Positions 26,463-35,572 of a DNA stretch of 63,083 nt are shown piece by piece. Each line of letters opens with the position of its first letter. Within the stretch, counting starts at the first letter, position 1. The stretch is from Candidatus Wallbacteria bacterium (GTDB lineage Bacteria > Muiribacteriota > UBA6191 > JACPRK01). A program made the position numbers and the translations under genes. A model generated the notes under the pieces. It was not told where the DNA came from. It saw only the letters and a list, made by a program, of their open reading frames with translations, and searched no databases. The stretch lies in the NCBI GenBank assembly GCA_016213845.1, contig JACQZN010000046.1, positions 1-63,083 of the forward strand. The letters are read 5' to 3'.

Positions 26463-29400
26463 ATGTCGTGTCGGGAGTTGCAGGGCGGCCTGCTCCTGCT
26501 TGTTTTCGTGGGGATCGCAACTCCCGCCGGACACGTTCTGGGAGGGGTGAACGCCGCACTCGAAGTTACGGGGATCACGGCATCGGCAACCACGGTCATT
26601 CCGGGGCAGACCGGCATCGGAGTGCAGGTGAGCGTGAGGAACACCAGCACGGGGTTGCCGGGGTTTACCCAACTGCAGCCCGACACCGGGTCGCCGGGGA
26701 CGAACCAGCCCCCTCAGCGCAGTTACCCCGCCTTGGCCTACGACAGTGTCCGGCAGCGGGTCGTCCTCTTCGGGGGGGAGAATTCAGCCCTCCCGGCGCA
26801 TCTCCCACGCCATGGCCTTCGACAGCACCCGGCAGCGCACCGTCCTCTTCGGGGGCAGCGCAGGCGCCGCATCCACCAACGACACGTGGGAGTGGGACGG
26901 CACGAGCTGGACCCTCTTGCAAGCGGACACGGCCACGCCGGGCGCCAACCAGCCCGTCCAGCGCAACTCGCATGTCATGGCCTGGGACAGCGTCCGCCAG
27001 CGGCTCGTGCTCTTCGGAGGCGCCGACAACCTTGCCGCCTCTCTCAACGACACCTGGGAGCGCAGCGGGACGACCTGGACGAACGTGCAGGCAGATACGG
27101 CCACGCCGGGCGCCAACCAACCCACGCAGCGCAACAGCCATGGGCTTGCCTACGACAGTGGCCGGCAGCTCACGATTCTCTTCGGCGGCGGCGCGTTCGG
27201 CATCCTCAACGACACCTGGGAATGGAATGGCACTTCCTGGACGAAAACTCTGGCCGACACGGCCACGCCGGGCACGAACCAGCCGGCCCAGCGCGTCTTC
27301 ACGGCCCTGGAGTTCGATGCCGCGCGCCAGCAGGTCCTCCTCTTCGCGGGCCAGGGTGCCTCGGTCTTCAACGACACCTGGGTCTATGCAATTGGCGCCG
27401 GCAACGGGGCCTCGGCGTTGACGGCGACTCTCAATTTCGGAAGCGACCAGTCGAGCTATTCGGCCCCGGCCTCCGTCTCCAACACGACGACGCTCGCATC
27501 CGGCGCCTCGGCCACGCTGGCGTTCACCGTGGGCGTCGGCTCGAACCCGGTCGCGGGCTCACGCACGATCACCGCGACCGTCAGCGCCAACGACGCCGTC
27601 ACCAGCAATCCTGCCCCCGTCACCAACACCGCAAGCACGAGCTGGACCGTGCGCATTCCGCCCGCGCTCACCTTCAGCGCGCTCACGGCTCCATCGGTCG
27701 TGACGCGCGGACAGACCTTCAGCGCTTCCATGATCGTGACGAACACGGGGGGCACGACGGCAGACATCACCTCCACGGCGCTCACCTTTTCGCCCTCGGG
27801 GGATCTCACTTCAACGCAGACGGGCGGGGCCACGGCGCTGGCGGCCGGGGCGACGAGCACCTTCACGTACGCGGTGACGGCCGGGGCCACGGCGAGCGCC
27901 GTGGTGCACACGCCGACCTACTCGGTCCTGGCGAAGGACAACATCAGTGGCGCCGACGCCAGCCACACGCAGGGCGTCATGCCGACGGTCACGATCCAGA
28001 CTCCGCCTGCGCTCACCTTCAGCGCGCTCACGGCTCCCGGCACGGTCAGCCGAGGCCAGACGTTCACGGCTGCGATCACGGTGACGAACACCGGGGGCGC
28101 CACGGCGAACATCACGTCGACGGCACTGACATTCGCGCCGGAAGGAGATCTCACGGCGACGCAGACCGGCGGAAGCACCACCATCGCCGGTGGGGCGTCG
28201 AGCGTCTTCACCTACTCGGTAACCGTCGGGGCCAGTGCGAGCGCCGTCGCGCACGCGGCGACGCTCACGGTCAGCGCGATGGATGCCAACAGCAGCGCCG
28301 ACGCGAGCTCGACCCAGGCCGTCACGCCGGTCGTCACCGTGCAGACTCCGCCTGTGCTCACCTTCAGCGCGCTCACGGCTCCCGGCACGGTCAGCCGCGG
28401 CCAGACGTTCACGGCCGCGATCACGGTGACGAACACCGGGGGCGCCACGGCGAACATCACGTCGACGGCACTGACATTCGCGCCGCAAGGAGATCTCACG
28501 GCGACGCAAACCGGCGGAGGCACCACCATCGCCGGTGGGGCGTCGAGCGTCTTCACCTACAGCGTCGCGGTGGGCACGACGGCGGCCCTGGGTTCGCACG
28601 GCGCCAGCTACACGGTGCAGGCAAGCGACGCCTCCAGCGGCGCCGACGCGAGCCTCACGCAACCGCTCGCTGCGACCGTTCTCGTCCAGACTGCGGGTCC
28701 GACGGCTAACCTGACCTTCGACCGCGCGGATCGCGCGTACGGCGACGGTGCATTCGCCGTGACGGCCACCTTCTCGATGCCCATCTCTCCGGAAACTCCG
28801 GCGATCACCATCGCCGGAGGGAGGCCGGACGCCACCGACAACGATGTGTTCTCGGCAGCCATGCAGCTCGCGAGCTTCGACCGCACCGTCTGGACCTTCG
28901 CCCGCACCATCGCCGGCCGGCAGGTCGACGATGGCTCCTTCACGATCTCGCTGGCGGCGAAGGGGGACTCGGGAGAAGTACTTACCGAACAGCCGCTGGA
29001 GCGGACCTTCACGGTAGCCACGTCCCCGTCACCTGCACCGGCCGCGCCCGTGGCCAGCATCCGTGTGATCACCGGGTTCCCCGGCAAGAGGGCGGATGGT
29101 GTCCCCGAAAGTGCGCCCATAGTTGTCGAGCTGGACGGCAGCGCCTCCACCGCCGGAACCACCGGGGTCGCGAGCTACCGCTGGAGTCTCGAGGAGCGCC
29201 CGGCGGGCGCAAGCGACTTCTCCGCCAGTGAGTCCGCAATCGGATACTCCGCCACGCGCCGCGGCACCTACCGGCTGGTGCTGACCGTCGCGGACGCGAG
29301 CGAACGCACGGCCAGCGCGTCGTTCCGCTTCGCCATTGCCAATGCTCCCCCCACGGCCGAGGCGATCGAGCCGGCGGCCATCAACCTGCCTCGAACCGAC

Positions 29401-31416
29401 GCGCCGGCGGCGATCGTCACGACAGCGATCGTGGCCCTGGATGGAGGCACTTCATCGGATGCGAACCTGGATGCTCTCTCCTATCGATGGAAGCTGCTGG
29501 CCGCCCCTGACCTGTCGGTCGCGTCGACCGGTGCGAGCACGCTGGCCACCGTCGCCGGAGCCGACTCCTCCGTGGCGTCGCTACGCCTGCGAACGGACAC
29601 CCTGCCCGTAGCCAGGAGCTCCCCACCCCTGGCCGCGGCTGGCCGCTACGTCGTCGGTTTGAACGTGAGCGACGGACAGGCCACCTCCTCGACGTCCACG
29701 GTCGAAATCGTTGCCGCCGATCCGAAGAACCTGTTCCCCACCGCAAATGCGGGCGTCGATCTGAGCTACACGGTTCGTTTCGTGTCCGGCGGCATCGAGG
29801 CATCCGTCCCGGAGCCGGACGATCCGGATCGGCGCAATGCGTTCATTCGGCTGTCCGGGCATGAGAGCTCCAGCTCGCTCGACGAACCTCTGACCTACCG
29901 GTGGACCGTCGCCCGGGATGCCGAACAGCGATTGCTCGTGCCAGCGGGCTCCTCGCTCGCAACTCTTGCCGGTCCCACGACCGTGACGCCGACGTTCGTT
30001 CCGGACCGCGCGGGTTCCTACACCTTCGAGCTGATCGTCACGCAGGCGAATGGAGTCGCCAGCCTTCCCGATCGCGTTACCATCGACATCCAGGATGCCG
30101 CCAGTCTCGATCCGGTCGCGGACATCGACGTCGAGGATCTGCTCCTGTTCCGGAAGGCGAACCGTTCCGGTGCCATCCTCAGCTTCACTCCCGGCTCCCG
30201 CATTGTCCTGAACGGTACGAACTCGTTCGTCGCCGACCCGCAGGATCTGCTCCGGCTTCGATACTCCTGGTCGCAAGTCCGCGGCCCCAGCGTGGTCCTC
30301 GAGCCAGGGACCACCGCTCCCGTGGTGAGTCTGGTGCCCACGCGTTCGGGTAACTACGCTTTTGGGCTTCGGGTCACCACCCCGGGTGGCCTCGAGAGCG
30401 CCAAAGTCAATGCCATGGTACTCGTCTCTTCCGGGGGGGCTGTCCTGCCGCATGGCGAACTTGTCGTGACGGCCACCGGCACGTCCGAAGTCGGCTCCGC
30501 CCGTGTCGACGACAAGCTGAACGTTACCGAGATCCCCCTGCGTGTCACCTTGCCGACCACGGTCACCCTGACAGCCACAGTAGAGCCACTCGAAGTCAGG
30601 AAAGAAATCAGGAACCGCTTTGGGTTCATTACAGTCGACACATTGGATCAGTACAGCCTCTTCGCGAGCCTGGCCTATGACAGCCCCCAAGTCCGGGTTG
30701 ATCGGAGCCTGCAAAGAACCACAGTGCTCTCTACCTCTCAGGTGGGCGACATCATCACCGATAAGGTCCGGCTCACGAGCGTGTTCGCGTTCTCGCCGAC
30801 CACCTCGAGAGTTCACACTATCAACCTGAATGCTTACAAGAGCAGCTCATCGGGCTGCTCCGGCAGTTCTCGGGATCTGGGCAACCTACGCGCGAATGTC
30901 ATTGTGGACGGCCTGGCGAACAAGGTCCCCGTCGCAGCGGCCGATCTGTTTCCCGTCAGCATTCCGATAACGGGCACGGCCGAGCAGCGGCGGGTCACGC
31001 TCGACGCGACACGGTCGGTCGCTGCCAGCGCCCGCTTCACGAGCCGCCCGCTCAAGTACCTGTGGCGTCAAACCCGCGGGCCAACCGTGGCCATCGACAA
31101 TCCCCACGCGGTCAAGACCTTCTTCACGGCACCCCGGCTTTCCGACGGCAAACCCCGCCGCTATCAGTTCACGCTCTTCACCGATACGGGTTCGGATCGC
31201 AGCCTGCCGGTGGTTGTGGACCTGGAGCAGGGCGCGTCGGCCGCCACCGCTGCCAACACCGGCTCCGCGGTCGACTCCGGAGGAGGGTGCGCCCTGTTCT
31301 CCGCCCGCTCGCTCAGTCTCGACCGGCTCCTGAACTGGCTCTTGTCGATGATCCCCGTGTGGTGGCTCCTCTGGCGCCGCAGGACCGCCGAGGGCCCACC
31401 CGTCTCGCCCCGGTAG
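26463..31416 (+). CDS. Giant exported Kelch/CARDB-like/PKD-like surface protein with Cys-containing C-terminal sorting signal; frameshifted
   Basis: AAGGAGGT lies five bases before ATG 26463; a signal peptide follows (residues 1-27). The frame changes once at the seven-G run 26772-26778, inside the Kelch region, and then stays open to 31416 (about 1650 residues in all). Order: Kelch-like blades (unit ending V-L-F-G-G, N-D-T-W-E-W-D-G-T-S-W); three 115-residue immunoglobulin-like repeats (ALTFSALTAPGTVSRGQTF); several PKD/cadherin-like domains; and a C-terminal G-G-G-C-A-L, hydrophobic helix and W-R-R-R. The last part resembles MYXO/JDVT-type CTERM signals, in which the Cys is processed or lipidated at the surface. 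Downstream is an lgt-like gene. Whether the shift is real or a sequencing error is open. Confidence 0.75.
28000..28562 (+). repeat. Near-identical in-gene tandem domain repeat
   Basis: The stretches 28000-28217 and 28345-28562 are about 97% identical at DNA level with a period of 345 bases (115 codons). A third, more diverged unit precedes them at about 27655-27870. Recent intragenic duplication or homogenisation is the simplest reading. Confidence 0.85.
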
Positions 31417-31684
31417 GAAATCCAGGGACACACGACTCATTTCGCCTCGGGCGGAAGGAGTCGTGTGTCCTCACGCATGCACGGATCTTTCGAAAGACCT
31501 CTTGAGTCCAGAACTCCCTGGCAAGCGCCGCCAACAGGAAAACTCGCATCAAGTGGGGGTCCAGGGGGACAGGTCCCCTTGGTAGGGGTTCGGGGGCGAA
31601 GCCCCTGAGAGGAATGAAGTACATCCAGTACTTGTGCGGGGTCTCAGAGATCCATGAGTGCGTGAGCGTGTGTCCCTGGATTTC
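31417..31684. mobile_element. MITE-like element with 18-bp perfect terminal inverted repeats
   Basis: Ends 31417-31434 and 31667-31684 are perfect inverted copies of gaaatccagggacacacg. Inside lie a hairpin (31426-31438 with 31458-31470, core GGACACACGACTC) related to the one at 3108-3150, and the GC-rich repeat copy 2 (31554-31606). The element begins at the first base after the stop codon of the giant surface protein and ends just before the lgt-like coding region. It encodes no protein. Confidence 0.7.
31554..31606. repeat. Dispersed GC-rich intergenic repeat, copy 2
   Basis: Inverted relative to the copy at 23231-23285; shares gggggtccaggggg, ccccttgg and ggggttcggggg. It lies inside the inverted-repeat element. 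Confidence 0.6.
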
Positions 31685-31714
31685 TCGGGTTACCTCCTGC
31701 AAGCTGTCCCAGAC

Positions 31715-32476
31715 GTGTACCCGGTGCTCCTGACCCTCGGCTCGTGGCGGTTGTACGCCTACGACGCGATGCTCGTCGCCGCCTTCCTGGCCGCCATCGA
31801 GCTCGGCAACCGGCGTTGCCGGCAGCGCGGGCTTCCCATGCCGGTCGTCTACAGGGGGGAGATCCTGCTGTTCCTGAGCGGGTACTTCGGCTCGCAACTC
31901 CTGGAGCTCGGGATGGCCTGGAGAGGAGGGTACCCGGGCTGGCTGGGAGACGTCCTCGTCGGCTCGGATGCGAAGGCCTTCTACAGCGGCTTCCTGGCTG
32001 CCTTTGCGACCTGTTGGCTCTACTGCCTGGTGATGGGACTACCTTTTCCGATGTGTGCCGCCATCGCGGCACCCTCGATCGCCCTGGGCCAGGCGATCGG
32101 CCGCCTGGGATGCCTGCTGGCGGGCTGCTGTTATGGGGGGCCCTCCACGCTTCCGTGGGCGGTCGCTTTTCCGTTGACGGCGCCCGACTCTCTTGCGCGA
32201 CATCCCACCCAGCTCTACGAAGCCGGTCTCTGCCTCCTCCTGTTCGCCGTGCTGACCTGGTACTACGCCAGGGAGTTCCGTCCAACCGGGGGCGTCATTG
32301 CCTTGTACTCCTACGGTTACGGGTTCAGCCGATTCGGGCTCGAGTTGCTGCGCGATGACCCGCGCGGTCCGGTTTTCTTCGGCATGTTCTCGGTCTCCCA
32401 GGTCATCGCGCTTGTCGTGATCTCGCTCGCGCTGCCGGCCCATCTCTGGCTCCTCTGGCGCCGCAGGGCCCCCTAG
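31715..32476 (+). CDS. Lgt-like prolipoprotein diacylglyceryl transferase family protein
   Basis: A 253-residue protein with seven hydrophobic segments. GTG 31715 gives V-Y-P-V-L-L-T-L-G-S-W, which lines up with the Lgt N-terminus; an in-frame GTG at 31658 lies in the flanking inverted repeat. Signature segments are A-I-G-R-L-G-C-L-L-A-G-C-C-Y-G, in place of the RGNFIN of classical Lgt, and H-P-T-Q-L-Y-E. It therefore belongs to the GCCxG subgroup rather than housekeeping Lgt. Classical Lgt moves diacylglycerol from phosphatidylglycerol to a Cys. Its placement after a protein with a Cys-containing C-terminal sorting signal suggests that Cys as substrate; this is inference. A truncated near-copy lies at 52411-52684. 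Confidence 0.8.
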   Translation: MYPVLLTLGSWRLYAYDAMLVAAFLAAIELGNRRCRQRGLPMPVVYRGEILLFLSGYFGSQLLELGMAWRGGYPGWLGDVLVGSDAKAFYSGFLAAFATCWLYCLVMGLPFPMCAAIAAPSIALGQAIGRLGCLLAGCCYGGPSTLPWAVAFPLTAPDSLARHPTQLYEAGLCLLLFAVLTWYYAREFRPTGGVIALYSYGYGFSRFGLELLRDDPRGPVFFGMFSVSQVIALVVISLALPAHLWLLWRRRAP

Positions 32477-32746
32477 GGCCCGCCCGGCTGAGGCACCGCG
32501 GAGGACTTCACGCGGCGTGGACGAGCTTCGGTATCACCCTACGAAACTCCTCACAGGAATGCCCGCGTCCCCCTGGGTGGCCCAGGTTCCGGCGCCAGCA
32601 GCGGCGCCAACCACCAGGAAGGCGCCTCGAGGCCGGTTCCGACCCGCATCGAGGCGGGGAAGCGCGAGAGCACGGATTCGGCCGCCGCCGCGCGGTGCAG
32701 AAGCCGCTCGGGATCGAACCGCTGCAGGCACCGCGTCAAGAAATTC
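32109..32746 (+). repeat. Left copy of a duplicated locus (lgt-like 3' part, spacer, DegT fragment)
   Basis: Three blocks match the right side of the island in the same orientation: 32109-32385 with 52411-52684, 32522-32590 with 52692-52759, and 32589-32746 with 53889-54046 (158 bases, only a few mismatches, inside the DegT gene). The left copy lacks the acyltransferase; the right copy lacks the 5' half and the 3' end of the lgt-like gene. Confidence 0.85.
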
Positions 32747-33694
32747 GCCCGCGCTCAGCATCATCACGTCCCGGTGCGCCCAGTCGATCGCCGGGTGCGT
32801 CTGCGTGTCTGTGCCCATGAAGTCCGAGTTCATGACGAGCCCGCGCAAGCCGCCCAGGTGTTTCAGCAATCCCAGCCGTTCGCCATTCGACAACTGGGAG
32901 CAACTTTGCAGCACGGCACTTCTTCCCGCCCGCAGGCGCGAGACAAGCTCCTCCGTGCGGCTCGGCATTGGTTCCAGGCTTCCCCGGGATGCGGGAAGCG
33001 TCCCCACGGAAGAACCTGCTTGCGTTGCACCTACCTGCCCAAGCTCAATACTGGTCTTGAAACCCGTGGCGGGTGTGTCCGTTGAAACAACATCGCCGAT
33101 GGTCTGGAGGCTCTCCTCCGCTTTCACGATCGGCTTTCCACGCATCAGGAAACGGTCCGTATCCTCGAGCCAAGCTCCCCGTTTCTTGCGAAGAGCCGGC
33201 AGCGGACTGGTGCGCTCGAAAGGAGCGGAAATCGTAAGTTATCGCCTGAAGCCTTCTCGAGGCTGATCATGAGATCGGCTAGTGACATTCCACTCTCTTT
33301 GCTTCCTGCAATGATGCCAGGGTCTTGCTCTGCTGCCGGCGCGGCTACTGGTGGAACCGTAAACTCGCTGGACTCGAGCAACTGCCCCCCCCGCGCGTGA
33401 AGCGATATCGCCCAGCGTGCTCCCGGCAGCCAGCGCAGATTCCGTACCGTCAGAGCCGTGCCCGACTCGTTGGCGGCAACCACTCCCGGAGGAAACACGC
33501 GCACCAGGAATTCAGTCCCTGTGGCCGTCCGCTGCGACTTGCCCGACTGCCCCGGCGGCGAACATATGGTGATGTAGAGCCCACCGTCGTACATGACGAT
33601 GGAGCCCCCGCTCTCGGCACGCAATCGCCCGTTGCTCCCACGAGATTGTAAGCGCACCCTCGGCGAATGTCGTCAACAGGTCTTGATTGGCCAT
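32747..33694 (-). pseudogene. Unrecognised gene broken by two compensating frameshifts
   Basis: Minus-strand reading starts M-A-N-Q-D-L-L-T-T-F-A-E-G-A at 33694. It changes frame near 33630, continues as G-G-S-I-V-M-Y-D-G-G-L-Y-I-T and later V-R-N-L-R-W-L-P-G-A-R-W, returns to the first frame near 33210 (A-W-L-E-D-T-D-R-F-L-M-R-G-K), and runs to about 32750 where the DegT fragment begins. Together about 310 residues, beta-rich in the first half. I do not recognise a family. It lies downstream of the lipase on the same strand. Alternatively 33145 could be a genuine second start, giving two short overlapping genes. Confidence 0.45.
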
Positions 33695-33829
33695 GGGATC
33701 TTCAGCAGTCGTTGGAATCTACGAAGTCGTCCGACGGCTCATCGCGGCTCGTAAGCGCTCCGGTTGATCACTGCTTCCGGAAGGGGACTGACCTTCCCCG
33801 CTTCCGTAAGCCCCAAACGAGCGGCGCCC

Positions 33830-35020
33830 TCAGCTCAACAGCGGCGGGACGACCTCGCTGCCCGGCGGATAGATGGGGTACGGGTTCACGCCCTTGGCGC
33901 GGGAAACCAGGTTGTAGTAGCACGGCGGAAAGTGCTGCCACTCCAGTTGCGCCATCCACGCGTCGCCGGGCACCGGCTCTTTCATGTTCGCAAAGAAGCT
34001 CGAGAGCATCGACGGTGTCCCGATGCTTCCCGTGTAGGGGCCCAGCTTTGCATATGGGATCTGCACGTAAGGCGTCACCGAACCGTTCTTCACGGCTTTA
34101 TCGAAATGCTCCACGAATCCCCGGACAACCAATCCGAACGTGCTCTTGTCGAGGGGAGGTCCACCGTACGATTGCCCGCCCGGGCTCTCGCCGCCCCAGA
34201 GCTGTTTCATCTGGTCCATGTTCCAGAAAGCGTACGGCACCAGGTCCCAGGGGTTCGCCCAGGCGATCGAGCCCGGGAAGTTCGTCGTGTAGAGATTGTA
34301 GAACCCCTGCGTACCCGCCGTCGGCGGCGCAAACGGCTGCGGGATGATGGGCGCCACGCAGCCGGACTGCGACTTCATCCAAGTCGCCAGCATCGTCGCC
34401 TGGCATGCGCCGAGACTGTGACCGGTGACAACGATCGGCACATTGCTCATGATCTGGGAGCTGAGAAACGTCTGCAGCGTCGTCCCGACGTTCACGGCAT
34501 CGCCGATCGGCACGAGCTGCAAGATCTTGTTGAAGAGCCCATCGTGGGATCCCTTCGCCACGTATGGCAGCGGATTCGCCGAGGAGCCCGCGGGCCACTG
34601 CACCTGGTTCAGAGCGTCGATGTCTTGCCAGACTTGGTTGATGATGCCGGCCTTGATGAGATCCCTCACATCCGTGCCTCGGATCGAAACCACCAAGAAC
34701 AACGGCTTGCCGCCTTGCGAGTAGGTCGCGACAAAGGCCAGGTTCGAATAGTCCGTCGGGCTCGCGGCAGTGCCGTAGCCCGGTCCCCAGGTCAGAGAAA
34801 AGGTGCCGGGATAGTCCGCGATCGCCGGGAGCAGCGGCGTCGCTCCTGCCGGGCCTTCCAGCGCGTTCTTGATGCCGGTGGCGACATCCGGTTGCGGCGG
34901 TGCGGGATCGGGGGTCTGCACGTCGGTATACGCCAGCGACGCCAGAGCCAGATAGGTGAGGGCGTACTGCGGCGAGTTGAGAGCCGAAATCAGTGTGGAA
35001 TCTGCGGGTGTTCCGGACAT
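33830..35020 (-). CDS. Class 3 lipase
   Basis: A 396-residue alpha/beta hydrolase. The nucleophile elbow is V-T-G-H-S-L-G-A (about residue 200), and the oxyanion-side strand V-S-I-R-G-T-D precedes it at about residue 110; both are typical of fungal-type (class 3) lipases. No signal peptide is visible. GAGAGGAG sits eight to nine bases before ATG. It is downstream of the PqqD-like gene on the same strand, separated by 190 bases that hold no convincing gene. Role in the island is unknown; secretion with the collar or Tc-like proteins would be an inference. Confidence 0.85.
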   Translation of the reverse strand: MSGTPADSTLISALNSPQYALTYLALASLAYTDVQTPDPAPPQPDVATGIKNALEGPAGATPLLPAIADYPGTFSLTWGPGYGTAASPTDYSNLAFVATYSQGGKPLFLVVSIRGTDVRDLIKAGIINQVWQDIDALNQVQWPAGSSANPLPYVAKGSHDGLFNKILQLVPIGDAVNVGTTLQTFLSSQIMSNVPIVVTGHSLGACQATMLATWMKSQSGCVAPIIPQPFAPPTAGTQGFYNLYTTNFPGSIAWANPWDLVPYAFWNMDQMKQLWGGESPGGQSYGGPPLDKSTFGLVVRGFVEHFDKAVKNGSVTPYVQIPYAKLGPYTGSIGTPSMLSSFFANMKEPVPGDAWMAQLEWQHFPPCYYNLVSRAKGVNPYPIYPPGSEVVPPLLS

Positions 35021-35210
35021 GCTGGGCTCCTCTCAAGAAGTTCGGGAGGTCGTCGGGGGCTGCTTCGACCGATGGATTCCGTATCCTGGATTACCTGTGC
35101 TCGAAGCATACCCGGGTCGTGGCGGGACACGAAGAGAAAACTGGTTCGCTCACTCGAGGTAGCGAGATTCGAGAGCCTCCCCGCCGAGGGGTGTTGCCAC
35201 CTGTGACCCG

Positions 35211-35480
35211 CTACGACTTGGTCTCGACCACGCGAATCAGGCCGTGGTGCAGCAACTCGCCGAGGAACTCGAGCGCTTCCCTTCGAATCTCCTCGAGGTC
35301 GCCGTCGTACTCGGACGCGAGTTTCGCGCACAACTCGTCGACCGTCACAGGCTGCTCCAGCAGCTCCCAGATGCGCTTTGCCGTTGCGCTGATGCCGTAG
35401 TAATCCCCGGCCTCGGGGGCAGCCATGAGAAGGTCGCCGTCGATCTCCTCGACGGCCACGCGGTCGCCACGCTCGACCAT
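35211..35480 (-). CDS. PqqD-like RiPP recognition protein
   Basis: An 89-residue PqqD-fold protein: I-D-G-D-L-L-M-A-A-P-E-A-G-D-Y-Y-G-I-S-A-T-A-K-R-I-W-E-L-L, then V-T-V-D-E-L-C-A-K-L and E-Y-D-G-D, the standard pattern. Such proteins are the discrete RiPP recognition element (B1) that binds the leader peptide in lasso and PQQ pathways. In lasso clusters the companion B2 protease follows; none is found here. Together with the AsnB-like cyclase, kinases and sulfotransferase of this island it argues for a RiPP pathway. A 20-bp tandem duplication covers its translation start region. Confidence 0.9.
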   Translation of the reverse strand: MVERGDRVAVEEIDGDLLMAAPEAGDYYGISATAKRIWELLEQPVTVDELCAKLASEYDGDLEEIRREALEFLGELLHHGLIRVVETKS

Positions 35481-35481
35481 G

Positions 35482-35521
35482 GAGTTGGATGTGAAGCGGT
35501 CGAGTTGGATGTGAAGCGGTC
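35482..35521. repeat. 20-bp tandem duplication upstream of the PqqD-like start
   Basis: Two exact copies, 35482-35501 and 35502-35521, of gagttggatgtgaagcggtc. They lie between the sulfotransferase stop and the PqqD-like start, in the place of the ribosome-binding site. A reading of this 90-base gap shows no peptide gene. Confidence 0.9.
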
Positions 35522-35572
35522 GGTTGGTGTCATGTCGGCGGCAGCCTAGTCGAGCCTGGAGAGACTGTCAAA

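Noticed and set aside
31715..32476. Housekeeping Lgt
   Set aside because: The conserved R-G-N-F-I-N stretch is replaced by the G-C-C-Y-G type, so a separate paralogue group is more likely.
35033..35116. Short peptide gene between the PqqD-like gene and the lipase as RiPP precursor
   Set aside because: The only frame (about 39 residues, M-L-R-A-Q-V-I-Q-D-T) lacks a Y/W-x-x-P-x-L motif and has no ribosome-binding site.
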